35,151 nucleotides of DNA, taken from Burkholderiales bacterium. Lineage in GTDB: Bacteria; Pseudomonadota; Gammaproteobacteria; Burkholderiales; Burkholderiaceae_C. The position numbers and the translations under genes are program-made. Below, piece after piece: positions 1 to 9,794 of this stretch (positions are counted from its first letter, which is position 1; every line of letters starts with the position of its first letter). The notes beneath the pieces were generated by a model, which saw nothing but the letters and a program-made list of their open reading frames with translations, ran no database searches and was not told the origin of the DNA. The stretch spans positions 1-35,151 of the forward strand of contig CANHVY010000038.1 of assembly GCA_947464185.1 (NCBI GenBank), read 5' to 3'.

Positions 1-1205
1 ACCTGCGGGTGCAGTTCAACAAGGTGCATGGCTTCTACATCGAGGTCACCGCCTCGGGCCTGGACCGCGTGCCGGAGGACTACCGACGGCGCCAGACCTT
101 GAAGAACGCCGAGCGCTTCATCACGCCCGAGCTCAAGGCCTTCGAGGACAAGGCCCTGTCGGCGCAGGAGCGCTCGCTGGCCCGGGAGAAGTGGCTGTAC
201 GAGCAGGTGCTGGACGCGCTGCAACCCCACCTGGGAGCCCTCAGCGCACTGGCGCGAGCGCTGGCCACGCTGGACGCCCTGTGCGCCTTGGCCGAACGTG
301 CGGCCACGCTGGGCTGGACGCGTCCGGCCTTCGTGAACTACCCCTGCATCGAGATCGAGGACGGACGCCACCCCGTGGTGGAGCAGCGCCTGCGCGAAAC
401 CGGTGGGCCGGACTTCATCGCCAATGACTGCCGGCTCGACGCCCGCACCCGCATGCTGGTGATCACCGGACCGAACATGGGCGGCAAGAGCACCTTCATG
501 CGCCAAGTGGCGCTGACCGTGCTGCTGGCCTCCATGGGCAGTTTCGTGCCCGCGCGCACCTGCCGCCTGGGGCCGGTGGACGCCATCCACACGCGCATCG
601 GCGCCGCCGACGACCTGGCCAACGCCCAGTCCACCTTCATGCTGGAGATGACCGAGGCGGCGGCCATCGTGCACGGCGGCACCGAGCACAGCCTGGTGCT
701 GATGGACGAAATCGGCCGGGGCACCAGCACCTTCGACGGCTTGGCGTTGGCCTCGGCCATCGCCACGCACTTGCACGACCGCTGCCGCGCCTTCACCCTG
801 TTTGCCACGCATTACTTCGAGCTGACCGAGTTCCCCGTCCGGCACGAGCGCGCCAGCAACGTGCATGTGAGCGCCGTGGAAAGCGGTCATGACATCGTGT
901 TCCTGCACCGCATCGAGCCCGGCCCGGCCAGCCGCAGTTACGGCGTGCAGGTGGCGCGCCTGGCCGGCATGCCCGCTTCGCTGGTGCGCCAGGCGCGGGC
1001 CACGCTGGAGGCGCTGGAGACGCAGCAGCAGGCCCACGCCGCGCAGGTGGACCTGTTCGCCGCGCCGCCCACGCCGCCACCGGCCGCGGCGCCCAGCGCG
1101 GTGGAGGACGCCCTGGACACGCTGGACCCTGATAGGCTCACGCCCCGCGAAGCGCTGGACGCGCTGTACCGACTCAAGCACCTCCGACAGAACACCCCGT
1201 CATGA
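1..1205 (+). CDS. mutS: DNA mismatch repair protein MutS, C-terminal part (5' end outside window)
   Basis: MutS recognises base mismatches and small loops and, with ATP, recruits MutL. The reading frame is open from base 3, so only roughly the last 400 residues are present. The mismatch-binding and connector domains lie upstream of the window. Visible parts are the end of the core/lever region with the family motif VHGFYIEVT, the clamp region [17 protein letters not shown], and the ATPase domain. That domain has Walker [10 protein letters not shown] (nt about 471-497), Walker [13 protein letters not shown] (about 696-730) and the ATHYFELT switch (about 806-830). The C-terminus is Pro/Ala-rich before a short helical tail. 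The stop overlaps the next gene's start (ATGA, 1202-1205), so the two are probably co-transcribed. mutL lies at 27695. Identification is secure. Confidence 0.97.
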   Translation, partial: LRVQFNKVHGFYIEVTASGLDRVPEDYRRRQTLKNAERFITPELKAFEDKALSAQERSLAREKWLYEQVLDALQPHLGALSALARALATLDALCALAERAATLGWTRPAFVNYPCIEIEDGRHPVVEQRLRETGGPDFIANDCRLDARTRMLVITGPNMGGKSTFMRQVALTVLLASMGSFVPARTCRLGPVDAIHTRIGAADDLANAQSTFMLEMTEAAAIVHGGTEHSLVLMDEIGRGTSTFDGLALASAIATHLHDRCRAFTLFATHYFELTEFPVRHERASNVHVSAVESGHDIVFLHRIEPGPASRSYGVQVARLAGMPASLVRQARATLEALETQQQAHAAQVDLFAAPPTPPPAAAPSAVEDALDTLDPDRLTPREALDALYRLKHLRQNTPS

Positions 1206-2029
1206 CCTACTGTGTGGGCATCCGCCTGGACGCTGGCCTCGTCTTTTTGTCCGACTCGCGCACCAACGCCGGGCTGGACGCCATCAGCACCTTCCGCAAG
1301 ATGATGATCTACGAGCGGGCCGACGACCGCTTCATGGTCATGCTGTCCGCCGGCAACCTGAGCATCAGCCAGAGCGTGCGCGAGATCCTGCAGGTGGAAA
1401 AGATCGACCGCGGCCCGCACGAGGAGCCGCTGACCATCTGGAACGCCACGAGCATGTTCGACGCCACCCGCGTGCTGGGCAGCGCCGTGCGCCGGGTGTA
1501 CGAGCAGGACGGCCCGTCGCTGCGTACCGCGGGCATCGACTTCAACACCAGCATGATCTTCGGCGGCCAGATCAAGGGCGAGGCCATGCGCATGTTCCTG
1601 GTGTATTCGGCCGGCAACTTCATCGAGGCCACGCGCGAGACCTGCTTCTTCCAGGTGGGCGAGAGCAAGTACGGCAAGCCCATCCTGGACCGCGTGCTGA
1701 CGCCCGCCACGCCGCTGGACGAAGCGGCCAAGTGCGCCCTGGTCTCCATGGACTCCACGCTCAAGTCCAACCTGTCGGTGGGCCTGCCGCTGGACCTGCT
1801 GATCTACCGCGACGGCGAGTTCCGCAGCGACCGCGTGGTGTGCGTCGACGAGCACAACCCCTACTTCCGCATGATCCGCAGCACCTGGGGCCAGCGGCTG
1901 AAGGAGGTGTTCGAGGGCATCGAAGACCCGCGCTGGGATGGCGGGCAGGCCCAGCACCCGCTGATGACCGGCAGCGATCGCTTCGAACCCATGCGCAAGA
2001 TCGCCCACCCTGACGAGCGCATCGTGTGA
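1202..2029 (+). CDS. Anbu-type proteasome-like Ntn hydrolase (COG3484)
   Basis: This 275-residue protein resembles the Anbu (ancestral beta-subunit) family, bacterial relatives of HslV and proteasome beta subunits. It starts [20 protein letters not shown]. After Met removal Thr2 would be the N-terminal nucleophile, and Asp18 and Lys33 sit at the spacing of the proteasome Thr1/Asp17/Lys33 triad. Anbu proteins assemble into open helical or lock-washer rings, and their peptidase activity is weak or disputed (family knowledge). The start overlaps the mutS stop by four bases and the stop overlaps the next gene, so it looks translationally coupled. Elsewhere anbu usually lies with genes for a circularly permuted ATP-grasp protein, an alpha-E domain protein and a transglutaminase-like protease; none of these is visible here. 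The substrate is unknown. Confidence 0.88.
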   Translation: MTYCVGIRLDAGLVFLSDSRTNAGLDAISTFRKMMIYERADDRFMVMLSAGNLSISQSVREILQVEKIDRGPHEEPLTIWNATSMFDATRVLGSAVRRVYEQDGPSLRTAGIDFNTSMIFGGQIKGEAMRMFLVYSAGNFIEATRETCFFQVGESKYGKPILDRVLTPATPLDEAAKCALVSMDSTLKSNLSVGLPLDLLIYRDGEFRSDRVVCVDEHNPYFRMIRSTWGQRLKEVFEGIEDPRWDGGQAQHPLMTGSDRFEPMRKIAHPDERIV

Positions 2030-2958
2030 CGGGCCGTCGTACCCCAGGCGGCGCAGCGCCGCACTCCCAGCAGACCCGGCAGGCTGAACATGCCGAACAT
2101 GCCGAGGCTGAAGGCACCCTGGTCTTCAGCCATGCCAACGGTTTCCCGGCCGCCACCTACAGGCGGCTGTTCGACCGGTGGAGAGCAGCCGACTGGCGCG
2201 TCATCGCCGTCGAACGCTTCGGCCATGACCCGGCCTTCCCGGTCACCAGCAACTGGCCGCGCCTTCGCGACCAGCTCATCGCCTTGGTGGATTCACAAGC
2301 GGGCGGGGGTGGACCGGTCTTCCTGGTGGGCCACTCGCTGGGCGGCTACCTGAGCCTGCTGGCAGCCTGCCGCCGCCCCGATCTGGCGCAGGGCGTGGTG
2401 CTGCTGGATTCCCCCGTAGTGGCCGGGTGGCGCGCCCACGGCGTGCAGGTGGCCAAGGCCACGGGCCTGATCAAGCGCGTGTCGCCAGGACGCATCTCCC
2501 AGACGCGCCGCCACCACTGGCCCTCCGCAGAGGCGGCCTTGCAGCACTTCGCGGGCAAGACCATGTTCGCCCGCTGGGACCCCGAGGTGCTGGCCGACTA
2601 CATCCGCGCCGGCACCGAAGCGGACCCCGAACTCGGTGGCGTGCGCCTGGCCTTTGACCGCGCGGTGGAGACCCGCATCTACAACACCCTGCCGCACCAC
2701 TTCAGCGCCCTGCTGCAGCGCCACCCGCCCGCCTGCCCGGTGCACTACCTGGGGGGCACACGATCGGCGGAAGGACGCCAGGTCGGCATGGCCATGACGC
2801 GTGCCCTGACCCAGGGGCGCATCGGCTGGATGGAGGGCACCCACCTGTACCCCATGGAGCGGCCGGACGAAACGGCGCAGGCGGTGCTGGACGTGCTCAA
2901 AGGCATGGGCGCGGTAGCAGCCGGGGCACCGGCCGCGCCACCTCAAAGCGGGTCGTAA
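2026..2958 (+). CDS. Alpha/beta-fold hydrolase
   Basis: A 310-residue predicted serine hydrolase. It shows the oxyanion-hole segment FSHANGFPA (about residues 33-41), the nucleophile elbow GHSLGG with Ser104, and a C-terminal GTHLYPMERP with His273 as the likely catalytic base. The acid residue is less clear from sequence alone. There is no signal peptide, so it is probably cytoplasmic. The start is a GTG overlapping the Anbu stop (GTGA, 2026-2029). The first 30 residues are low-complexity (AEHAEHAEAE) and lie outside the fold, but I see no better in-frame start before the domain. The 3' end overlaps the convergent deacylase gene by 16 bases. Substrate unknown; the family covers esterases, lipases and haloperoxidase-like enzymes. 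Confidence 0.85.
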   Translation: MTGRRTPGGAAPHSQQTRQAEHAEHAEAEGTLVFSHANGFPAATYRRLFDRWRAADWRVIAVERFGHDPAFPVTSNWPRLRDQLIALVDSQAGGGGPVFLVGHSLGGYLSLLAACRRPDLAQGVVLLDSPVVAGWRAHGVQVAKATGLIKRVSPGRISQTRRHHWPSAEAALQHFAGKTMFARWDPEVLADYIRAGTEADPELGGVRLAFDRAVETRIYNTLPHHFSALLQRHPPACPVHYLGGTRSAEGRQVGMAMTRALTQGRIGWMEGTHLYPMERPDETAQAVLDVLKGMGAVAAGAPAAPPQSGS

Positions 2959-3896
2959 CGCCCCAGGCGCGCCATGGTGTTGCCGGGCTTGAGGTGGTTC
3001 ATGCCGGGCATCACCAGCACACAGTCGTCATAGGGCGCGTGCCAGACCTGCTCGCCATCCTGGGCCATCGGGGTCCCCGCGCGGTGCCCCTCCCCCAATG
3101 ACACCACCGGCACCAGGAAGCGGAAATCCGCGGAGCGAGCCACCACGGGCTCGGTCACCCGCACCGTGCGCTGCACAGCGGGCGGCTGCAGGCGCAGCCG
3201 CTGTGCCGCCCAGGCGTCGTCCACCACGCCCGTCAGGCGCAGATAACGCACCAGGGTGTCCCATGCCACATCGGCGGCAGAACGCTCCCAATGCTGCCCG
3301 CACTCGATGAGCAGGGCACGCTTGGGGCTGGCGGGATCGCTGAAGCCGCCGCGCTCCACCATCCGCAGACCTGCGGGGTGGCCGGTGTCCAGCAGCAAAT
3401 CGCCCGGTACGCCCAATTCCCGTGCATAAGCCGCATTCTTGTCGGCCGTGCCACACACCATGATGGGGCGGCAGGGCTCGCTCATGGAGTGGATGTCCAG
3501 CACCAGGTCGGCCTGGTCGACGAAGGGCTGCAGTTCGCGGGCCCTGCGCAGTTCCACCGAATCGCCCGTGCCGAAGAGGCGGTCATCACCCCAGACACGG
3601 TTCAGGTCCTCGTCCACGCAGCGCGAGCGGTGGGGATCGGCAGGGTCAAACCGCTGGTAGGCCGCCACGTTGGCGAACACCAGGATGAGGCGGCCCTGGC
3701 GCGGGCGCAGGCCCTCGCGCATCAGGGCAACCAGGGCGATGGCCCCGCAGATCTCGTTGCCGTGCGTCAAGGCCTGCACCAGCACGGTGGGGCCCGCGCG
3801 GCCAGACTCCAGCACGTGGACCCAGTCGACACCGGTGCCCCCATCCCTCCAGGGACTGATGTCGGGGGCCTCCAGTTCGATGCGTGGCTTGTTCAT
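2943..3896 (-). CDS. Succinylglutamate desuccinylase/aspartoacylase-family zinc deacylase
   Basis: A 317-residue M14-like metalloenzyme. Zinc ligands are visible as THGNE (His45, Glu48) and LDIHS (His136), a substrate-binding DEDLNR sits at 95-100, and LLIECGQH supplies the likely catalytic Glu198. The family removes acyl groups from N-acyl amino acids (AstE, AspA) or acts as a related amidase; the exact substrate cannot be read from sequence. I chose the ATG at 3896 because AAAGG lies seven bases upstream. Longer starts at 3914 or 3923 lack a Shine-Dalgarno sequence. The gene diverges from a peptide-type ABC operon, with 217 bases between the two starts, which suggests a link to imported acylated amino acids or peptides (inference). 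Confidence 0.82.
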   Translation of the reverse strand: MNKPRIELEAPDISPWRDGGTGVDWVHVLESGRAGPTVLVQALTHGNEICGAIALVALMREGLRPRQGRLILVFANVAAYQRFDPADPHRSRCVDEDLNRVWGDDRLFGTGDSVELRRARELQPFVDQADLVLDIHSMSEPCRPIMVCGTADKNAAYARELGVPGDLLLDTGHPAGLRMVERGGFSDPASPKRALLIECGQHWERSAADVAWDTLVRYLRLTGVVDDAWAAQRLRLQPPAVQRTVRVTEPVVARSADFRFLVPVVSLGEGHRAGTPMAQDGEQVWHAPYDDCVLVMPGMNHLKPGNTMARLGRYDPL

Positions 3897-4070
3897 GCGG
3901 CGCCCTTTCGGCATGTGAAACAACTGGAGGCCATTCTCGACGGATCAAGGTCCGGACGTCGCCCGAGACGGGCCTCGCGACGGCGATCTGTACACGCTCC
4001 AAAGCCCCAACTTGATCCGGGCGTACCCCGATGGCCGGCTGTCAGGAAACGGATAGCATCTGGCACGGTT

Positions 4071-4085
4071 AGTGCATGGTGCACT
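4071..4085. promoter_or_regulatory. Inverted repeat upstream of the peptide ABC operon (candidate operator)
   Basis: AGTGCA-tgg-TGCACT is a perfect 6-bp inverted repeat with a 3-base centre. It ends 28 bases before the start of the binding-protein gene and just before its Shine-Dalgarno sequence. It lies in the 217-base gap between the divergent deacylase and ABC genes. It could be a repressor site or a small leader hairpin. No regulator gene is adjacent, and chance occurrence cannot be excluded. Confidence 0.3.
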
Positions 4086-4113
4086 GCAGCACGCATCTTC
4101 AGGAGATCTGATC

Positions 4114-5916
4114 ATGAGCATGAACGAGCACGACATCAGGAACCTCGTCGAAGAGGTTCGCGAAGGCAAGCTGCCGCGCCGCAGCTTCATCCAGCAGATG
4201 GTCAGCGTGGGCCTGACAGCACCCATGGCGTCCATGATGCTGATGCACTATGGCGTGGCCAATGCGCAGACCGCCCTTCCCTACAAGCCCACCAGGCGCG
4301 GTGGTGGCGGCACGCTCAAGCTGTTGTGGTGGCAGGGCGCCGTGCACTTGAACCCTCATTGGGCCACGGGTACCAAGGAACAGGACGCCAGCCGCATCTT
4401 CTACGAGCCCCTGGCCGGCTGGGATTCCGAGGGCAACCTGATGCCGCAACTGGCTTCGGAGATTCCCACCCGCGAGAACGGCGGTCTGTCAGCCGACGGC
4501 CGGTCGGTCACCTGGAAGCTCAAGCGCGGGGTGACCTGGCACGATGGACAGCCCTTCACGGCTGACGACGTCCTCTTCAACTGGGAGTTCTGCAAGGACC
4601 CGGCCACGGCGGCGTCCAACATCGCCACTTACCGCGACATCCAGGTCGTGAAGGTCGATTCGCATACCGTTCGCGTCACCTTCCCCAAGCCCACGCCGTT
4701 CTGGGCCGAGCCCTTCGTCGGCACCAGCGGCATGCTGTTGCCCAAGCATGTGTTCGGGCCGTTCATTGGAGCCAAGTCGCGCGAGGCTCCGGCCAACCTG
4801 AAGCCCGTAGGCACAGGTCCGTACATCTTCAAGGACTTCAAGCCGGGCGATCTGATCCTGGCCACGGCCAACCCGAACTACCACGTCCCCAACCGACCCC
4901 ACTTCGATGCGCTGGAGGTCAAGGGCGGCGGCGATGCCATCTCCGCCGCACGGGCCGTGCTGCAGACCGGCGAGTACGACTACGCGTGGAACCTGCAGGT
5001 CGAGGACGAAATCCTCAAGCGCATGGAAACGGCGCCGGGTGCGCGCGGCAAGGTCACCATCGTTGCTGGCGGCAATATCGAGTTCATCCAGATCAACCCC
5101 ACTGACCCGTGGAACGAGGTCGAAGGCGAGCGTGCCAGCGCGAAGAGCAAGCACTTCGCCTTTCAGGAAAAGGCCGTGCGCGACGCCATGGGCCTGCTGG
5201 TGGACCGCAAGAGCGTCCAGGACTTCATCTACGGCCGCACGGGGGTGGCCACCGCCAACTTCCTGAACAACCCGCCACGTGTTCGCAGCGGAAACACGAA
5301 GTTCGAGTTCAACATCGACAAGGCCAATCAGATCCTGGACGCGGCGGGATGGCGGCGAGGCACGGACGGTATCCGTGCCAAGGGCAACGTCAAGCTCAAA
5401 TTCGTCTACCAGACCTCCGTCAACCAGCCCCGCCAGAAGACCCAGGCCATCATCAAGGACGCCTGCACCAAGGCCGGCATCGACCTGGAGCTCAAGAGCG
5501 TGACGGCTGCGGTGTTCTTTGGCGGCGACTTCGCCAACCCGGACACCTATCAGAAGTTCTGGTGTGACATGCAGATGTTCACCACCACGATGACCCAGCC
5601 CGACCCCCAGGTCTTCATGGAGCAGTACTGCTCGTGGGAACTGGCCACGAAGGCCAACAAGTGGGCGGGCCGCAACATCAGCCGCTGGCGCAGCGAAGAG
5701 TACGACCGCACCCACACGGCGGCGCAGTCCGAGCTCGACCCGGCCAAGCGTTCGGCGATGTTCATCCGGATGAACGATCTGGTCATCAACGACGGGTACA
5801 TCATTCCGGTGGTCTTCCGCCCACGGGTGTCTGCGGCCGGCTCCAAGCTCACCGCCCACCTGTCCGGCTGGGACAACGACACCTGGGCGCTGGCGCACTG
5901 GTTCAAGGAAGCCTGA
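4114..5916 (+). CDS. Peptide-type ABC transporter substrate-binding protein (SBP_bac_5 family), Tat-exported
   Basis: A 600-residue periplasmic binding protein of the DppA/OppA class that delivers ligand to the permease encoded downstream. The start at 4114 is supported by AGGAG eight bases upstream. The N-terminus has a twin-arginine motif, PRRSFIQ, then a hydrophobic stretch and a cleavage site near VANAQ, so it is probably folded before export by the Tat system. Family features include GTLKLLWWQGAVHLNPHW, the segment WHDGQPFTADDVLFNWEF and the GTGPYIFKDF region. Family ligands are di- or oligopeptides, but nickel, opines, glutathione and sugars are also handled, so the true ligand is open. 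It is the first gene of a five-gene operon and is 13 bases from the permease gene. Confidence 0.93.
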   Translation: MSMNEHDIRNLVEEVREGKLPRRSFIQQMVSVGLTAPMASMMLMHYGVANAQTALPYKPTRRGGGGTLKLLWWQGAVHLNPHWATGTKEQDASRIFYEPLAGWDSEGNLMPQLASEIPTRENGGLSADGRSVTWKLKRGVTWHDGQPFTADDVLFNWEFCKDPATAASNIATYRDIQVVKVDSHTVRVTFPKPTPFWAEPFVGTSGMLLPKHVFGPFIGAKSREAPANLKPVGTGPYIFKDFKPGDLILATANPNYHVPNRPHFDALEVKGGGDAISAARAVLQTGEYDYAWNLQVEDEILKRMETAPGARGKVTIVAGGNIEFIQINPTDPWNEVEGERASAKSKHFAFQEKAVRDAMGLLVDRKSVQDFIYGRTGVATANFLNNPPRVRSGNTKFEFNIDKANQILDAAGWRRGTDGIRAKGNVKLKFVYQTSVNQPRQKTQAIIKDACTKAGIDLELKSVTAAVFFGGDFANPDTYQKFWCDMQMFTTTMTQPDPQVFMEQYCSWELATKANKWAGRNISRWRSEEYDRTHTAAQSELDPAKRSAMFIRMNDLVINDGYIIPVVFRPRVSAAGSKLTAHLSGWDNDTWALAHWFKEA

Positions 5917-5929
5917 GCGGCGCTGAGTT

Positions 5930-6889
5930 GTGGGAGCCTATGTCCTGAGGCGACTGCTGATTGCCCTGCCCAGCCTGCTGGGCATCAGCGTCATCCTGTT
6001 CACGGTGCTGGCCCTTGCACCGGGCGATCCGTTCGAGGAGCTGGCCACCAACCCGAACGTGCCGCCCGAGGTGCGTTTGCAGTTGCGCGCCTCATTGGGT
6101 CTGGATGACCCGGTGTGGCAGCGCTATCTGCACTGGCTGAGCTCGATGTTGCGCGGTGACTGGGGTTTCTCTTTCGTCAGCCGCATCGACGTCGATCAGC
6201 TGATCTGGCAGCGTTTGCCCGTCACCATTGCCGTCATTGGCGCCTCACAGATCCTGGCTCTGCTGGTGGCCCTGCCGGTCGGCGTCCTGGCCGCTGTGAA
6301 GCCCTACTCCTGGTTCGACCGCATCGCCAGCACGGTGGCGTTCATCGGCTTCTCACTGCCGACCTTCTTCACTGGCGTGATCTTCATCCTGTTCTTCTCC
6401 ATTCACCTGGGCTGGCTGCCCTTCGTCTTCCGCACGGACATCAACGCCACCGGCCTGGAGTGGTGGTGGGCACACATCAAGCAGTCGATCATGCCAGTGA
6501 CGGTGCTGGGCCTGTTCCAGGCGGCCAGCTACATGCGATACGTGCGCAGCGCCGTGCTTGACGTCATTCGGCTCGATTACGTGACCACCGCGCGCAGCAA
6601 GGGCCTGGGCGAACGTGTCGTGGTGCTCAAGCATGTGGTGCGCAATGCACTCATCCCCGTGGTGACCTTGGTGGCGCTGCAGATGCCCGCCGTCTTCGGC
6701 GGCGCCATCGTCACCGAACAGATCTTCCGCATTCCGGGCATCGGCTCGCTGCTGATCGACGCGATCCTGCGCAACGACACCCCTGTGATCATGGCCGTGA
6801 CCTTTGTGTTCAGCTGCCTGGTCATCTTCTTCAACCTCATCGCAGACGTTCTCTATGGCTGGCTCGACCCCCGCATCAGCTACAAGTGA
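5930..6889 (+). CDS. Peptide-type ABC transporter permease, DppB/OppB type
   Basis: A 319-residue inner-membrane permease with an N-terminal helix typical of DppB (LRRLLIALPSLLGISVILF) and the conserved APGDP that follows it. About five further hydrophobic helices are visible. The EAA loop that contacts the ATPase reads TTARSKGLGE, followed by HVVRNALIPV. It would pair with the DppC-type protein encoded next to form the channel. The start is a GTG 13 bases after the binding-protein stop, and the gene overlaps the next permease gene by 35 bases. Length is usual for the family. The assignment as an importer permease is firm; the ligand is not. Confidence 0.93.
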   Translation: MGAYVLRRLLIALPSLLGISVILFTVLALAPGDPFEELATNPNVPPEVRLQLRASLGLDDPVWQRYLHWLSSMLRGDWGFSFVSRIDVDQLIWQRLPVTIAVIGASQILALLVALPVGVLAAVKPYSWFDRIASTVAFIGFSLPTFFTGVIFILFFSIHLGWLPFVFRTDINATGLEWWWAHIKQSIMPVTVLGLFQAASYMRYVRSAVLDVIRLDYVTTARSKGLGERVVVLKHVVRNALIPVVTLVALQMPAVFGGAIVTEQIFRIPGIGSLLIDAILRNDTPVIMAVTFVFSCLVIFFNLIADVLYGWLDPRISYK

Positions 6890-7784
6890 GCTGGGCAAGC
6901 CGGCTGACAGCGTCTCGCCGTGGACCGAGGCCTGGCGGCGCTTCAAGCGCCACCGCCTGGCCTACTGGAGCCTGTGGGTGCTGGGCCTGCTGGTGCTGGC
7001 CGTCCTGCTCGGACCGATGTTCTACAAGGTGGGCGTCAACGACGTGGACTTCCAGGCCCGTCTGGCGGGTCCGTCATGGAAGCACCCGATGGGCACGGAC
7101 GACCTGGGCCGCGACATCCTGGCGCGCATGCTCTACGGGGGTCGGATCTCGCTGGCCGTAGGCATGTCGGCCATGTTGATGGCCATCACGGTGGGGGTCA
7201 TCATCGGAGCCGTTGCAGGCATCTCGCGGGGCTGGGTGGATGCCGTGCTGATGTGGGTGACCGACCTGTTCCTGAGCCTGCCCCAGTTGCCGTTGCTGCT
7301 TCTGCTGATCTTCCTCTTCCGAGATCCTTTGAAGCAGATGTTCGGCCTGGAGGTCGGCATCTTCATCTTGATCGTGGTCGTCATCGGAGGCTTCCGATGG
7401 ATGCCGGTGGCACGCCTGGTGCGAGCGCAGTTCTTTTCGCTGCGCGAGAAAGAGTTCGTCGAGGCCGCGCGGGCGCTGGGCGCCAGCACGCAGCGGCAGG
7501 TGGTGCGCCACATCCTGCCCAACAGCCTGGGCCCGGTGATCGTGGCCGCCACCATCGACGTGGCCGCCGCCATCATTGCCGAATCCACCCTGTCGTTCCT
7601 GGGCCTGGGTTTCCCGCCCGACATTCCCACCTGGGGCCGCATCCTGTACGACGGGCGCGACTACATGGATCTGGCGGTGCACTGGGCGCTGTTTCCCGGC
7701 CTGGCGATCTTCGTGACGGTGCTGACGATCAACTTCATCGGTGACGGCCTGCGCGACGCGCTGGACCCCCGCCGCGTGCTCTGA
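6855..7784 (+). CDS. Peptide-type ABC transporter permease, DppC/OppC type
   Basis: A 309-residue second permease subunit. A short cytoplasmic N-terminus (WTEAWRRFKRHRLAYWSLWV) leads into the first membrane helix. A DppC-type periplasmic segment HPMGTDDLGRDILARMLYG follows, then the core helices with the EAA loop EAARALGAS and HILPNSLGPVIV. The best start is the ATG at 6855, which overlaps the upstream permease gene by 35 bases. I see no strong Shine-Dalgarno there, so translation may depend on coupling; no other ATG or GTG lies between it and the first helix. The gene ends 10 bases before the first ATPase gene. Confidence 0.9.
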   Translation: MAGSTPASATSELGKPADSVSPWTEAWRRFKRHRLAYWSLWVLGLLVLAVLLGPMFYKVGVNDVDFQARLAGPSWKHPMGTDDLGRDILARMLYGGRISLAVGMSAMLMAITVGVIIGAVAGISRGWVDAVLMWVTDLFLSLPQLPLLLLLIFLFRDPLKQMFGLEVGIFILIVVVIGGFRWMPVARLVRAQFFSLREKEFVEAARALGASTQRQVVRHILPNSLGPVIVAATIDVAAAIIAESTLSFLGLGFPPDIPTWGRILYDGRDYMDLAVHWALFPGLAIFVTVLTINFIGDGLRDALDPRRVL

Positions 7785-7794
7785 GGGTCCACCC

Positions 7795-8765
<971 letters not shown>

Positions 8766-8769
<4 letters not shown>

Positions 8770-9740
8770 ACGCCCCACTGCTGCAGGTCAAGAACCTGGT
8801 CAAGCACTTCCCCATCAAGGGCGGCCTGCTTCAGCGTGAAGTCGGCCGGGTACATGCGGTGGACGGCCTCAGCTTTGATCTCACCGCAGGCGAAACCCTG
8901 GGCGTGGTGGGTGAGTCAGGGTGCGGCAAGAGCACCATGGGCCGCTGCCTGCTTCGGCTGATCGAGCCCACCTCGGGCGAGGTCTGGTTCGAAGGCAAGA
9001 ACGTCACTGCTCTGGGCAAGGACGATCTGCGCGCCATGGCGCGCGACATGCAGATCATCTTCCAGGACCCGTACGCCTCACTGAACCCGCGCATGACGGT
9101 CGGTGCCATCATTGGCGAGGCCCTGACCATCCACAAGCTGGCCCCCACCAAGGAGGCCTACCGCGACCGCATCGTCGAGTTGCTGGAAACCGTGGGCCTG
9201 AACGCCGACCACATGCGGCGCTACCCGCACGAGTTCTCCGGCGGGCAGCGCCAGCGCATCGGCATTGCGCGCGCCCTGGCGGTGAGCCCCAAGCTCGTGG
9301 TGTGCGATGAGGCCGTGTCAGCCCTGGACGTCTCGATCCAGGCGCAGGTGATCAACCTGCTGGAAGACCTGCAGGCCAAGTTCAACCTGACCTACATCTT
9401 CATCGCGCATGACCTCTCGGTGGTGGAGCACATCAGCGACCGGGTGGCGGTGATGTACCTCGGCCGCATCGTCGAAATCGCCCCGGCTCGCGACCTGTAC
9501 GTCACCCCGCGCCACCCGTACACCGAGGCGCTGCTGTCGGCCGTGCCCATTCCGGACCCGACCATCAAGCGCAAGCGCATCATGCTGCAAGGCGATGTGC
9601 CCAGCCCCATCAACCCACCGACGGGCTGCCACTTTCATACGCGCTGCCCCAAGGCGCAGCACCCGCGCTGCAGCACCGAAAAGCCCGAGCTCAAGCAGGC
9701 GGCTGACGGCCACTGGGTGTCCTGCCACTTCCACAACTGA
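8766..9740 (+). CDS. Peptide-type ABC transporter ATP-binding protein, DppF/OppF type
   Basis: A 324-residue second ATPase of the importer. It has Walker [10 protein letters not shown], the Q-loop [14 protein letters not shown], signature [15 protein letters not shown], a D-loop region VSALDVSIQ, and the C-terminal oligopeptide-transport domain with cysteines ([15 protein letters not shown]). The Walker B tail reads [11 protein letters not shown], with Ala-Val in place of the usual Pro-Thr after the catalytic Glu; this is common in OppF/DppF proteins. It is the last gene of the operon. The 54 bases after its stop hold two hairpins before the convergent B12 operon. Confidence 0.93.
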
Positions 9741-9780
9741 GCCGCCGGCGTAACCTGCGGCGGCGCTTGGGCGCCAAGCG
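9741..9780. terminator. Double hairpin between convergent operons (probable bidirectional terminator)
   Basis: Directly after the DppF-type stop there is a 7-bp stem (9741-9747 with 9758-9764). It is followed, sharing one base, by a perfect 7-bp stem CGCTTGG-gcg-CCAAGCG (9764-9780). No T-run follows on either strand, so it is not a textbook intrinsic terminator. Its position between two converging operons still makes a role in transcription end or mRNA 3'-end protection likely. Confidence 0.5.
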
Positions 9781-9794
9781 GGGATGGTGGCGTC

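Noticed and set aside
9321..9329. Degenerate Walker B (Ala-Val after Glu) in the DppF-type ATPase as a sign of inactivity
   Set aside because: This variation is common in functional OppF/DppF proteins and the catalytic Glu is kept.
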